Program-made: the position numbers and the translations under genes | The notes under the pieces: model-generated | Seen by the model: the letters and a program-made list of their open reading frames with translations, nothing else | What the model was told of the DNA's origin: nothing | Databases searched by the model: none | Assembly (NCBI GenBank): GCA_009763385.1 | Contig: CM019830.1 | Coordinates: 91,638,649-91,702,648 of the forward strand | DNA: 64,000 nt | From: Coix lacryma-jobi var. lacryma-jobi | Lineage: Eukaryota; Streptophyta; Magnoliopsida; Poales; Poaceae | Direction of reading: 5' to 3' | In this document: piece after piece, positions 10,728 through 22,680 of the stretch | Layout of the letters: each line of letters starts with the position of its first letter | How positions within the stretch are numbered: position 1 is the first letter of the stretch

Positions 10728-11093
10728 GCTGTGACAGAACCGACCAATTTGCACCAGATTAAGCACTGAAACCTCCGCTTAACGCAAAGATCCTCAAGTA
10801 CTTAAGCTCGTACAAACCCGGTAGTCCGGAAATCTCGAAGGATTTCAAATCATTCAACAACATCCAGCCAAGATCGTACTAGTTCAGTGAACATGCTCAC
10901 AGATTACAACACAGTTGCACATAGTTCAAATTACATCGGAGTACGAAATAATATTACAAACCATAGTTTAATAGAAGTAGCGGAAGCAACATAGTCTTTA
11001 AAACATAAGTTTGGATTGTTCATAATACGGTGCCATCAGTTGATCAGGTCCACAAAAGCAACAGATGAGATAAGTGGCGACCATGCCCTTGGT

Positions 11094-11212
11094 CTAGTCA
11101 TCTCCCGTCACCGGGTACAAGCAATTCTCACAGTAGCCATAAAAGCATTGGCCATCTGCAACAACAAGGGAATAAAACCCTGAGTACAAGAAGGTACTCA
11201 GCTAGACTTACC
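11094..11212 (-). other. Putative LTR mini-intron and CxxC micro-exon (Tekay-1, right copy)
   Basis: The donor GTAAGT begins at 11211 and the acceptor TTGTTGCAG ends at 11156, giving a 56-nt intron with a 7-bp hairpin at 11181-11200. The exon (11155-11094) encodes DGQCFYGYCENCLYPV and a short acidic end, then stops. The CxxC motif (CENC) is intact here. Compared with Tekay-2, several conserved codons differ only at third positions, which suggests past selection on the protein. Confidence 0.55.
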
Positions 11213-12262
11213 CGACAAACCAGAAATAATGAGACACCAAGGATCATGCAAGGCTGTATATCTGGGTTGGCCATACAATGACTCCTTTGCATAAAAGCAT
11301 TTTCATTATTAAATAATCATCACTAGAGTATTAGCAGTCAATTTATATAATCAACCTGATTAACTAGATTTGCACCTGATCTAGAGCAATCACTTGGCTA
11401 ATTAATCAAGCAAGAGTGACTATTTCATCAATAGCCTTTCATATTCAAATCATAACCATCTTTAGTTCCATAAGTTCTACGGGCGATGATCTACAGTCAA
11501 CTGCTCACTGTCCAGGAGCGATGGCGATTATAATCGATTCCTACCAGCTGGGGATAAAATGTCTCACACTCGCCCGGCACATTCCGGCTACGGCAGTCGT
11601 AAGCTACCAGTCAGGAGATTCGAGAACACAACGCGCGGGACGGCCATGGGCCCTTCTACACCGGGGGTTATCTCAGTGCCAGGTCGCTCAATCTATAACT
11701 GCCCACGGTCATGCCAGGTCGATCAGGCCCTGCCTGCCCTCGGACCATGCCAGGGTGATCAGAATAGTTGCCCACGGTACAGCTGAGGAGGGGGTGTTAG
11801 GCGTCAACATCTCCATCACCGGCTCGAATAACCTTACTCGGCTTCACGGGAGGCACTCAGACCTACTCCGTTAAGTGATCGACGCGTTCAATTTGACTGA
11901 AGGGACATTCCCGAACGGGTCCTATGCGACACAGACGGGAGCCTACTAGCACACAGAACTCATGTCCTGCTGCTCTTACATCCCGCCTCTGTCTCAAATT
12001 AATTATCACATGGTTATCTTCATGATAGCACAGGCTAAACATGATCAGTATCCACCTAATGCGGGAGACAGGGAATCACCCGACTTTTACCGATCTAAGC
12101 AGGGCTAAGCATTTAACGAGCCTAGACCTAAACAGGGATATCAAGATATATTGCAGGTGGTCAAGGATAAGTAATAATGCATCAACGGTAGCAATCAATT
12201 CCTATAACCTAATGCAACATCCATCATCAGGTTAATTGTAAAGCATTTGCAAACCGTAGGAG

Positions 12263-12469
12263 TTAGAATGCTCCGGGGCTTGCCTTCTCAAAGTCCGACG
12301 GGCGGTGGTCGCGGCACTCTGGTAGCTCGTCGGCGTCTGTCCCTCCGGCTTCCTCTGTCAGGTTCTCCTCCGGACTGGGTTCTTCCGGTGTCGACTGGGT
12401 CTGGATTCCTCCGCTGATCCTGTATGATGCATAATGTGCATGAATAGGATGAATGCACATAGAATGCAT
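12263..12469 (-). other. LTR-internal acidic ORF (Tekay-1, right copy)
   Basis: This 68-codon frame shares its C-terminal half, including EEPSPEENLTEEAGG and ELPECRDH, with the frame at 1400-1657. The N-terminus differs by an indel. Whether it is translated is unknown; no domain is recognised. Confidence 0.35.
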
Positions 12470-14990
12470 ATGTGATGCACATGATTAACAGCAATAAGGA
12501 GATAAGCACATGTCATCTACTGCATTCTCTTCAACAAGGTAGTCAACATTATCCCAACTATTAAACTATCATAATCAACTCATTAAGCTATGTTGTCACC
12601 ACATCAAAGTTTACTTAATGAGTTTATTACCCTCTAAATACTTACTGAAATAAATCTATTTAAACATGCTTAAAACAGCAACCCAACCTAGACAGCTTCA
12701 GAAAAATCTACAGAAATTACTGAAGTTAACAACACTCAAACTAGCTCTCTGTCAAATTTTCAACCCATTTGGACTTACTTAAACTCTATCCCTATGAAAA
12801 AGACAAATTCTACCATGAAAAGGTGCTTTGAACTACACATCATATTAAAAAGTGTCAATCAAACAATAAATTTCATAATTTTCTCCTGAACTTCTTAGCA
12901 CAAGAGCAGACAGCAAAAATTGTCAAGTTCATATCCTCATATTTTAATTACTACAAAATTCACAAAAAAACAGCATTAAACATTTTAAAAGCTACTGCTA
13001 AAATAATTCACAGAACAACCTTATATTATTTTTTCCCTGAAACTATATATCCATACAAACCTAACAAAACAGAATCACATTTTTCTGACTTATACATAAT
13101 TAGTTATGCATTTTCCAAGTTAACAGCAACTTCCCAATTTAAATTAATCTATCTACACATAAAGTATCACCAAAAATGCATTCACATTTTTCACAGATAG
13201 ATCTAAACATGCTTGACATAACAAAATTTGTTTCGCAGGATTTGGACTTAAAATGAGCCTTGTAGGATTTTTGAAGCCTTTACATAATTCTGCAAAAACA
13301 AATTAAAAGAAAACTCAATCCTAAAACGCTACGGACACCCAACTTGACTCAGCCGAGGATCGAGGTAAACGCTCGGCACACCCGGCTTTCCGAGGCCTAC
13401 TGTACCCAGATTTCCCTTTTTCCCTCTCACACTCTCTCTTTGTCTCTGTCGGCGAGGCCCACTGGTCAGGCGACCAAGTTACTAGGCGAGGCTAGGCTCG
13501 GCAGTCAACGGCGGACTTTGGCGCCGTTGTCGTTGACTGGCCCTAGCTCGTCGGCGGTGAAGCTTCCGGTGACGCCGAGTCCACCACTGGACGCGGGTTT
13601 GCGAGGCGAGCACGACAAACTGACTTGCTGAGCCAGAGGGATACCGGAGCAAGCTCGACGGCAGCCGTGGCACAGCGGCGGCTCTGCGACGCGACGGCGA
13701 AGCTCTTCCCTGCGAGCTTGAGGCTCGGCGAGACTAATACTAGCCCAAGCAAGTCCTAAGTGACCTATTGGGGCGACTTTCGAGCCTCATCATCCTCGGC
13801 ATTGCCCGGAGCGATGCACGGTGGCGGTCCACGGCGGACATGGCCGTGACAAGGCTCGGTTCTGGCTGAAACATGGCGAAAGAGAGGTCTCCATCGAAAC
13901 CTAGGAAACTTCAACGGTAGAGAAGACTAGAACAGGGCTTGGTTTGGGATGGCTTGGCCGGAGATGGCCGGTTCACGTGAAAGTCACGGTGGCGGCCATG
14001 GCGAGAACCCGAGGATAGCACTCGACGTTCTGCCGGCTAGAGAGGAAAAGAGGGGGAACCAACCCTGGCAGGTGGAAGAGGAGGTCAAGGCAGAGAGGAT
14101 GGCGGGAGGAATCGGGCGGCGGTGCGATGAGTAGCGAGTAATCGCTCGCCGGAGTTCGTCGGGCGGCGGCGGTGCTTTGCTCTGGTGGAGATGGGGTGGA
14201 GTGGAGCGAGGGAGAGAGTGAGCGATGAAATGCTCTTCTGGCTTGCGAGCACGAGGCGGAGCGAAGGCAAAGGGAACGAAGGGCTGGGTGCATTGCACTT
14301 GGCCAGTTCCCGTCGGGGAGGAGCTCCCGACCGGGCGTGGCGGCGTCAGGCATCGTGCGCCACGCGGCGATCGAGCACCGGGCACCAGGGTGACGTGGCG
14401 AGTTTGGCGCAAACCACGGGCGGCGATGACGGTGGTTTGGCCGGCCGGCAAGGCGGTTTCTGCCGTCGCGGAGGGAGCGGCGTGCGCGCGGGGGAGAAGA
14501 AGGAGAGGCTGACAGGTCGGGCCCACTAGGGTTTAAACTAATGAAGTTTAGTTAAAAACTTTGATGCTCCATAACATCCAAACTAAGCTGAATTAGGAAA
14601 AGGTCCTAAAAGCAAAGTTGCTTAGAATTTTGTAAGGAACAAGTCATCTTTAAGGCTCAAGTCCAAATTCTGCTTAGAAAAAGAAATTTACTTCAATCCA
14701 TTTTTCTAATGCAAGAAATCACATTTTAACAACTTTTTCTGAGAAAGTGCTTTTAAACAAAGTTGCTCCTTTCATCAAGATCTACAACTTTGTTTTAAGG
14801 CACTAAGCCAGAAACAGAAAGCAAAACAAAGGTTACACTAGAGACTATGCAAGGACTTAAGCACTTATTCAAACATATGCATATGAAATGATGAGATGCT
14901 ATGCTTATGCCATGACAAATTATGCAGTTTAAGGAATGCTTAACACCGAGGGTGTTACATCTGGTTCTGGTGGTTGTTTGGCAATAGAAT

Positions 14991-16334
14991 TTAATGCACG
15001 AACGAAAGGTACTGAGTACTCTTTTCCACCGATTTGAGCAAGTGCTCTTGACATGGTCCTTGCAAGGCAAGTATGGACCAAGGTTGTCCTAAGAAGACGT
15101 CCAAAAGGACTACATCAAAAATGTAGAAATCTAAGACCATGTCCGCTCCATCTACTTTGATGGGGACCATCTTTAGGATACCTTCAGTTTCCAAGATGTC
15201 ACCATTTGGGTCTCTTAAACACCATTTAGTTGGTTGTCTTTGAAGGTCGGGGAATGTTCTGGATACGTAATTACTAGCAAGAACATTAATTCCCTCGACA
15301 GGGTCGTAAAAGGCAAAGGCTCTTTCTCCCCTAATTCGACAATTTATTATGCTAGGTACATTATCTATGCGAGGCATGATTTCTGCTACTTCGGCTTCCA
15401 TTATCCATTCATGACTCATGACAGCTGAAAGTTCCAAAAGACGCTCTCGACTATAGATTCCATCAGAAGACTCAGGAAGTGGTTTGTCGGATGGGAGAGC
15501 TTGAACGGAGTAGTTCATAGCATTTCTGTAATCCTCAAACACATCATCCTCTATCTCGCCCAAAAATTCTGGAAGAATTTCTTCCCCAGATGTGGACGGA
15601 ATAGGCTCCGCTAAGTCCAGTGAGCTAGACTCGGGCTCTTCTTGTTCTTCTATGGTCGAAACTTGAGTTTCTATGACTTCTTCGTCAGGGATTTCATCGG
15701 AAACTCCAGTATAAGGAGTATTCTCAAGAATTCTATCAAGAACCTCCTTTCCACCTCGTGGAGAAAGATGAAGAAACGCTCCACCTGGCGAATGATCAAG
15801 GTGAAGGGCGCTCTCTTTTTCTAAACTGACATAAAAATGCTGAAGGAGCATTGGATCGGGTACGGCTAAATTGGGTCCTGAATTGATTAAATCAATAAAA
15901 CGGGCCCAAGCCTCCCCTAATGTCTCCTTATCATTTTGTCTAAAGGTCAACACTTCTACTCGTAGTTGTACCACTCGGTGGACAGGGAAATACGTTAAGA
16001 TAAACTTGGTCCGTAAAGTTCCGCAGTCTCCTCTGGCACTTTCCACGGTTCGAGCATGCCATGTTTTAGCTGCTCCCGTCAAAGTGAACGGGAACAGCTT
16101 CCACTTGACAGTGTCAGGTGAAATGCCCAAAATGTTCAAACATGCACAGACTTGCTCAAACTCACGTAGATGTGTGTAGGGATTTTCTGATCCCGTAAAT
16201 ATGCTCTCCTAAACTTTGTTAATAAAGTCAGGGCGCAATTCGTAACTATCGGCATATATAGGTTGTGATGATGAATGTGGCTCTAATCGCGAACTCTTAG
16301 GAGCTGCGAATTGGAAGATAGATTGGTTCTCCAT
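14991..16334 (-). pseudogene. gag-pro: Gag-protease of element C
   Basis: The reading frame starts at 16334 (MENQSIFQFAAPK), has one in-frame TAG at 16209-16211 and then runs open for 382 codons to 14991. The core has gag features (FPFTLTGAAKTWHA, LTFRQNDKETLGEAWARF) seen in Athila/Tat elements. A long acidic linker precedes a protease-like end (DFYIFDVVLLDVFLGQPW, the last retroviral-protease motif). I see no CCHC zinc knuckle in this frame. The TAG is one C-to-T step from CAG (Gln). The frame ends just before the Tekay-1 junction, so downstream polymerase, if present, is outside the window. Confidence 0.75.
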
Positions 16335-16385
16335 ACGGAGAGGATAAAGATGATCCTAACTCTAGTCTCAAAAATCAGCTATCGT

Positions 16386-16403
16386 TCCCCGGCAACAGCG
16401 CCA
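16386..16403 (-). other. Primer-binding site, tRNA-Asp type (element C)
   Basis: Minus-strand TGGCGCTGTTGCCGGGGA matches the tRNA-Asp site (TGGCGCCGTTGCCGGGGA) except for one base. It lies 8 nt from the LTR end. The same 8-nt spacer (AGCRTTTC) occurs in the Athila element and in element D. Confidence 0.85.
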
Positions 16404-16411
16404 GAAACGCT

Positions 16412-17739
16412 TGTTGACACCTCGGGTGGCACGAAGAAGAAACCACAAGCGCACGACTGTCAGTTGTAGCTTTTCACCTCAGAGTATTCCGGGGTATCAA
16501 ATCCACGAGGAACGCGAAGTGATTTTGAGAAAACTAGGGGGATAAGTATATCTAGGATAGATGAAGGGGAACAGGCACTATCTACTGGGGTAGATCATTG
16601 TTCTATTAGACTTCTAGCGATTTAAGTTCTTTACTAGTGTACTGTGGGCGTACTAGCCTTTACCACTGACTTAGGTTGAACGCTAGCACAAAGAGCCCTA
16701 CTGTTAAACTAGACCAACTACATGGTGGAATTCAAGGCGCACAGGGCTGTCACCACCTGCTTGCTACCACAGCTATCCGGGGGCCTAGCCGTATTCACTG
16801 GCAATATATAGCCTAAGTACCACACTTAATCTATATATTACTACTACTAGCCCTGTACTAGAACTAGAGCACTTGAAACAAATATCAAGCAATGAAACGA
16901 GTACACAAGTACTGAAAATAAATACTTGAAGATAAAATAAATACTAAGTTACCAAAGTTGAAGCGCAGAGCAGAGAGAAGCAGAGGTTTCCGACAACTCC
17001 GGAACTCTCCAGACTTCTACTCTTCTCCTCTCCAGCTCCTCTTCTGGTGAGGCACTCACACTCTCTCTAATCTTTCTAGCATAGCAAGTGTGCTAATCTA
17101 ACCAAATGGTGAAGACTGATGTGAGGCTCCACGAATGAGAACTCTAGGGGCCTATTTATAGTGCTAGGAAGGTAGGGGGGTACTTATAGAGTGAAGGGGA
17201 GGTCGGTTAGGGTTTAGGGGGTGGCACCCGACACTAAACCCTGGCGCCCGCCACCCCTCTGCCGTCCATTGCAACCGCCATTCATCCAACGGTCTTCACT
17301 TCCTCCCCTAAGTCGGTTTGAGGGTCGGTTAGGGTTTTAGACATGGATTTCCACGCGTCCAAAGCCCACTATCCAGGTGATACTCCTCTTAGCCCTTGGA
17401 TCAAACCGTCTTAGTGTGTAATGGCCAGGATTTGAGCTTGAGGTTACTCCCACGGATCAATGACGTGGCCTGGGCCACTTTGGGCAAGATGGACCTGGCG
17501 GCCGCCAGTAATAGGTGGCGTCCGTCAGCCTACTCAGGCCCAAATGGGCTAGAGTGGCTTGGCCTTGCTCCTGGTACACTTGTTTGGCCCAAATTCCATC
17601 ATTTCCTGCATTAAGATAAGAAACTATGCACATGTGGAAATAGGTTAGTTATAAACCAAATCTTCTACTTTTTATGTTATTTTACCTTGGTTTTGGGTGA
17701 AATGTTGATAGTGAAATGATGCTTTAAGCACCATCAACA
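16412..17739 (-). repeat. 5' LTR of element C
   Basis: This 1328-bp LTR begins TGTTGA and ends TCAACA on either strand, so the ends are perfect short inverted repeats. A minus-strand TATAAATA (17160-17153) is the likely core promoter. It also holds the 14-bp palindrome CTGGCGGCCGCCAG at 17495-17508, shared with the Athila LTRs. The partner LTR is outside the window. Confidence 0.85.
17153..17160 (-). promoter_or_regulatory. TATA box of element C LTR
   Basis: TATAAATA on the minus strand aligns with the TATAAATA of the related Athila LTRs (23251-23258 and 54638-54645), including the upstream CTATAAGTACCCCCC-like block. Confidence 0.6.
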
Positions 17740-17740
17740 G

Positions 17741-18752
17741 GACACTAGTCGGAAAAATCTTCAGATCAGGGTACTACTGGTCCTCAGCCTTCAAAGATGC
17801 AGAAGACTTATTCCGCTGCTGTCAATCGTGCCAGTTCTTCGCCAAACAATAGAATGTACCTGCACATGAATTGATCTGTATTCCTCCGTCATGGCCTTTC
17901 TCATGTTGGGGACTCGACATGGTGGGTCCTCTTAAGTGTGCTCCAGGCGGATTCGAGTACATCTATGTCGCAATCGACAAGTTCACCAAGTGGATTGAGT
18001 ACATGCCGTTAGTCAAGTTCAATGCATCCAAATCAGCACAATTCATGCAGAGCATCTTCCATTGTTTTGGGATGCCACATAGAATTATAATCGACCTTGG
18101 ATCCCCCTTCATGGCTATTGAGTTCAGGTCATGGGCCAGCAACTGTGGAATCAAGATAGACTATGCTTCAGTGGCTCATCCACAATCAAACGGTCAAGTT
18201 GAACGTGCAAACGCCCTTATTCTTGCCGGATTAAAACCAAGGCTATTCGACCTTCTAAAAGATCACAGCGGGAAATGGGTCGAAGAACTACCTAAAGTAG
18301 TCTGGGGGCTACGGACATAGCAAAGTCGGGCAACGGGCCAGACTCCTTTCTTCTTGGTGTATGGCGCCAAAGCAATCCTCCCGGCAGACTTAATCTGGAA
18401 TTCCCCACGAACAGAGCAGTACAATGAAGGCGAAGTTGATGATACAAGGCGACTAGAAGTCGACAGCCTTGAAGAAGCCCGGCTAGCCGCACTATTTCAG
18501 TCAGCACGATACCTTCAAGGGATGAGGCGCTACTACGACAAGAACGTCCATCACCGTACCTTCCAAGTAGGCGACATGGTCCTGAATAAGATTCAGAATA
18601 CAACAGGGCGCCACAAGCTTATGAGTCTATAGGAGGGACCCTACATAGTATCTAAAGTAACAAGACCCGGGTCATTTGAGCTAGTCACTGAGGATGGTTC
18701 TCCGTTACCAAATTCATGGAATATTGAGCATCTGAAGAAATTTCACACCTAA
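17741..18752 (+). pseudogene. int: Integrase C-terminal two thirds (Tat element)
   Basis: The frame begins inside the integrase zinc finger (RCCQSCQFF) right at the element C junction. The catalytic core follows: WGLDMVGPL with the first Asp, a second-Asp block that reads IIDLGSPF where DNGSQF is usual, and NGQVERANA with the Glu. The C-terminal part ends EDGSPLPNSWNIEHLKKF. In-frame stops interrupt it in the zinc finger (TAG near 17851), after GLRT (near 18318) and before EGPYIVSKV (near 18630). Each is one transition from Gln or Trp. It cannot make active integrase. Confidence 0.85.
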
Positions 18753-19474
18753 GGACTATGCTACAAATCTGACTCAGGGCAAATGCACTCATTACTCGGA
18801 TATTAATAAAGTTTGACGTTCTTCAGAAACAAGAGCTTTATGATCTATTCTTCTATCATACTTCATCCCGACTATTTAGTCGGATGAAACCCACCAATAA
18901 TACAATAAGCTTTAGCTATTGTATCCCACCGACTAATATATAATATTACTCGGACGGATGGTTCAACGGCAACTATAGTTGAGTTACGAGCTCCGAGCTC
19001 AATACAACTCAAATGATAGTACGGCTTAATACCCGGCTATCAGCATATAGCGAATATGGTATCTACTAAAATAGATACTAGTTCCTATAAGGCATAACAA
19101 GGGGAGTAATACTCACCCTGTTACATCTTAACTGGACAGAGGTCCACCCATTTTTGCACTCAAGCTGCGACTACCAAGAGGATATGATTCACCCAGAAGA
19201 AACCATTGTCGCGGTCCTTCAAGAGGTGCTTGATCAAAATTATCCCTTGAACAAGGGTACTAAGAGTAGTACTCGGGCAAGACTAAGTTCTCTATACGAT
19301 CATTACAAGATTATTAGAGAAACGAAGTCACACGACCCAAACCTAAGTGCTAGAGAGCACCCGGATAGACCCGTCTAATAAGACGCCTGGTCACACATCC
19401 ACATCAAACAGAATGACCCATTGACAAGAAATTTCTTGCAATGATGAGTTGACCATATACAAAATTCACAAGAC
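18753..19474 (+). other. 3' region of the Tat element, no gene seen
   Basis: This is AT-rich sequence after the integrase stop and before the antisense gene. A short open frame at 19154-19378 has no recognisable features. It would also contain the 3' end of the antisense transcript. Confidence 0.5.
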
Positions 19475-22400
19475 TCAAAAGCAACTAATACTTTGATTCT
19501 TTATACTTAATAATAATTGTTTCCAGGGAGTAGAAGTTGCGGCCAAAGGACCAAGGAGGCTATTGTACTCTACCAGATCAAGAATTTGAGAGTACTCCTC
19601 CACCATGGGCTTGACCTCCTCCTGCATCGCCGCCAAGTCCTCATGACTCTTGCCTTCGGGGAGCGTCATGACGGACGACAGGTCAAAGGTTGGCAGATGC
19701 AACTGCAGCGTCACCAGCAGACCCTGCACCACTAAAGTCGACATATCCTTGATATACTGAGCTAGTCGCCCGGGTGCAGCCTTGCCTCGATCAATCAAGG
19801 ATTCGTCAGCCCCTTCAGGGCGTGGGATCATATCTAGTACGGGCTCAACAGCACGCTCCAGCGCCGTCAGTTGTGCTTGCACCGCTTCAAGAGCCTCCCT
19901 CGACTCCTTCATCGATTTCAATGCCTACAGGAGGTCCCGGTCAGCACCCTCACGCATCAATTTCGCTTCTTGAAGAGTACTTTATGCATTAGCATATTCC
20001 TCTTCAAGTTCCGATTCCTTCCGGTTGAAAGCATTTTGCCACGCGGACGCCAGAGTGTTTGCATCTAAAAACATCAATCGGATAAGTCTCAGAAAGTCTG
20101 CAAATGCAAAATGGACTCGGGGCAGTACTGTCAGCTTACCAGCCAGCTGCATCTTGGAAGACTTTTTGAGCTCCTTCAGCTTCTGCTCCAAGGCAGCATC
20201 CTTGGCAATTAGCGCAACTTCTCGGTTATTTGCTACATCGCGCTCAGCCACAACAGTCTTAAGACTGCCTTGCAACTCGTTGATGCGGTTGTGCAGGAGT
20301 TGGGTGGCCACCTTCTGGCTAATTTGGTCCTGGGTGATGAAGTCTCAGAGCTCTTGATTCTCACGGGATATCTCCTAGAGAATCTGAGTGATCTGATCCT
20401 TGACCTTTACATCAAAACTCTGCGCAATAACAATACTGTAAGTACTCAGATGAGACTACAACATATGAAGAGGACTTCAAAAGAATTACTTCAACAAATT
20501 GGCGAAGCGCTTCGACAGGTGTCGCTAGTTGCTCACTCAACTCCTTCAGCCGGGTGAGGTCCTGGTTGTATCCCATATCATCAAGGGTCGCTCCTTGACA
20601 TGAGGACTCGGGAGCACCTGCGGATCCTTTCTGAGGGTGAGTCAAAGCTTCAGCGTGAACGTCAGCCAAGACCATCTCCAGAGTTGGCTCGTCCGGTTGT
20701 CGAGTGCGGAAAAACCACTCATTGATTACTCGGTCAAATTCCAACTAAGCAGGAGAACCGAAGATCGAGTATGGCACACCAACCTGAGGCAAAGGGAGAA
20801 TATCCACTTTAGGTGCTGTATCGACCTAAGGACGAGACGGAGAGGAGCCGGGCAGAGCATCTACCTGGCTAAAGACAGGAGGGGCGTTGGATTCTTCTTT
20901 GTCCAGCGTCTCCAACTCCTCTACCGCCTGGGTCTCGGGGACAACATCTGAAGGTGCTACAGCCGGCTTCATTTTCCTATAACAGATGAGTATCTATGTT
21001 AGTACCAGAAACATGCGGACACTCTAAAAGTAAAGTTCTGTAACTTACTTTACGAGCTTCAATGGTCGCGGCGACTTCAAGAGAAGTTTCTTAAACAGCG
21101 GGTCTAGAGCCGAAGCTTCTTCAGGGACCGCACCGCTTGAAGTCCCTTGGGCTGTTTCAACATCTGGTACAAAAACAGATATAAGACAAGGGTTTATTAA
21201 TATCCAAACACAAAAGGAGTGCAAGGTACTCGGGTTTCCCCTTACCAGGAGCACCCATATTATAGTGCTTTTCAGCCAATTTTGGTGACAAAAGTACTTT
21301 TCGACAAGCACGGCGATTACCAGTGCGATCCTTCTTTGGGACAGATTCCCTGGCTTCTGGAAGTGGAGTCGGCGACCTCTTCTGGCTACTCTCAGTTTCC
21401 GGGTCTATGAGCATGACATCAGAGTCAGTTGATTCTGTGTCAAGCCAATCAAGGTCATCAGGAGAGCTTGGGTTGTTCGGAAGGTCCTCACTTCGGATGG
21501 GACCTCCTAGAGTTATGCCTCCGCCTTCTTCAGTCGCCGAAGGCAGGGGAGGACAATCATTGTTATCTCTCCCCTGGCCCTATAAAAGAAGAAAATTCAG
21601 TCAAGTCAGAAGGATATCTACTAAGAATCTCAAAGATAAGACAAATCAATTAGTCACCTGAGGAGGCGGGTTGATGGCGGAGAATGTAGTCATCACCAGA
21701 ACAAGATGTTCTCGGCTCTTGAGTAGTCAGTTCAGCCTCCTCAGGATCTCGTGGTCAGCCAGCTGCTCCGCGTCATGACGACCCGGGTCCTTCGTACCCT
21801 GGTACTCGAAGCCAAAGTTGGCTCGCTATTGAAGAGGATGGATGCGGCGCGCGATGAAGTCTTGGACGACGGTGTACCCGTTCAGTCCGCCAAGCTTCAA
21901 TCCATCTATCATATCAATGAAAGGTTGGACAGCCTCTACCTCAACGGCGGTAATCTTGTCCTTCCATTCCCGGCACTTTCGTGGAGGCCATCCATCATGG
22001 CGGCGAAGAGCTGGCGGAGGGTTGGCCATATAAATCCACCCGGCAGCCCAATCTCGGACAGAATCTGACAGCTCTACAGTAATATACTGCGTGGCCACCT
22101 CTAGCCTAAGCTAGATGCTTGCCCCTCTAACTACCTCAACGCTAGCGTCACTAGGTTGACACTTCACCTAGAAGAAGTAGCAGGACAGAGTAAAGGAAGG
22201 GCAGATCCCCAGAAAAGCTTCACACAGATGGGTAAAGATAGCAATATGGAAGCAGGCATTGGGAGTGATATGGTTAAGAGTCAAACCATAGTAATGGAGC
22301 AACCCCCGCAGAAAGTCAAATGCTGGAAGCCCCAATCCCCGCTCCACAAAGGACTTGAACATGACTATCTCTGTCGTGTTGGGCGCGGGAGCGCGATGGT

Positions 22401-22626
22401 CAGTAGGAACCCTCCACCCATCAAGTGGTTGTGCTCGGAGTAGTCCTTGCTGCGCCAAGTAAGCAAGCTCCGTCAGCCTGGTATCCGGCATTTTCCATGC
22501 CAAGACATCAGTGGGCGGGCAAGGATGGCGCGGCCTCCCAGTGGTGGTGATCCTGGCCTTCTTCTTCTCCGCAGCGGCTTGCTTTTTAGGACCCATGTTG
22601 GTGACAAGGGACTTCCTACGCATCAA
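19475..22626 (-). pseudogene. Antisense multi-exon gene in the Tat 3' region
   Basis: Several minus-strand coding blocks in collinear order form one gene opposite to the polymerase. The first block (22626 to about 21740) begins MMRRKSLVTNMGPKKQ and holds GWRVPTDHRAPAPNTTEIV, CEAFLGI and WIYMANPPP. This resembles the plant 'putative gypsy-type transposon' domain (Transposase_28 type) found in such antisense genes. Further blocks at about 21660-21060, 20950-20480, 20340-20100 and 20090-19475 encode acidic linkers and long coiled coils (ELQGSLKTVVAERD; EALEAVQAQLTALE). Several in-frame TAG codons interrupt it and exon limits are uncertain. The gene continues upstream only past the Athila insertion (56039 on). 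Function unknown. Confidence 0.65.
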
Positions 22627-22680
22627 CCAAGGATTGGCTATAGGATTTTTGAACTCCGAAGGCAGTGGCTTGATGAAAGT

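Larger units (their letters stand above)
1..14959 (-). mobile_element. Tekay-1: Ty3/gypsy chromovirus (Tekay/Del-like), nearly complete
   Basis: This LTR retrotransposon lies on the minus strand. Two copies of a 4.2-kb LTR (1-4153 and 10730-14959) flank a 6.6-kb internal region. In element order this holds the PBS, a leader, an extra ORF, gag, protease, reverse transcriptase, RNase H, integrase, a decayed chromodomain and the PPT. The left LTR starts at the window edge and lacks about 136 bases, judged from the other copy. The right end sits in element C, so Tekay-1 is younger than C; its TSD cannot be checked because the left flank is outside the window. Coding damage is mainly frameshifts (near 9365, 7895, 6955 and 4455), while the 831-codon polymerase frame is open. 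The Tekay/Del assignment rests on the integrase end, the chromodomain remnant and the 3'-end motif, and is an inference from family knowledge. Confidence 0.9.
10730..14959 (-). repeat. Tekay-1 5' LTR
   Basis: This complete 4230-bp LTR reads TGTAACACCC to TCTGTCACA on the minus strand. It matches 1-4153 along its length, with small indels. The CpG-dense island is at about 13335-14530, roughly 430-1620 nt from the LTR start, where a promoter would lie. The terminal hairpin is at 14941-14957. It abuts element C sequence at 14960. Confidence 0.95.
14960..17739 (-). mobile_element. Element C: Athila-like Ty3/gypsy element, partial
   Basis: This minus-strand element consists of a 5' LTR (16412-17739), a tRNA-Asp type PBS and a gag-protease gene. 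Its remainder lies beyond the Tekay-1 insertion, outside the window. Its LTR is related to, but diverged from, the LTRs of the Athila element at 22681-56038: on the complementary strand both share the region around TATA, blocks resembling CTATAAGTACCCCCC, and a segment on tRNA-primer side. C adjoins Tat integrase sequence at 17740, so it inserted into the Tat element. Confidence 0.8.

Noticed and set aside
14960..14964. TSD of Tekay-1 (TCTGG)
   Set aside because: The matching copy would be left of the window, so it cannot be verified.
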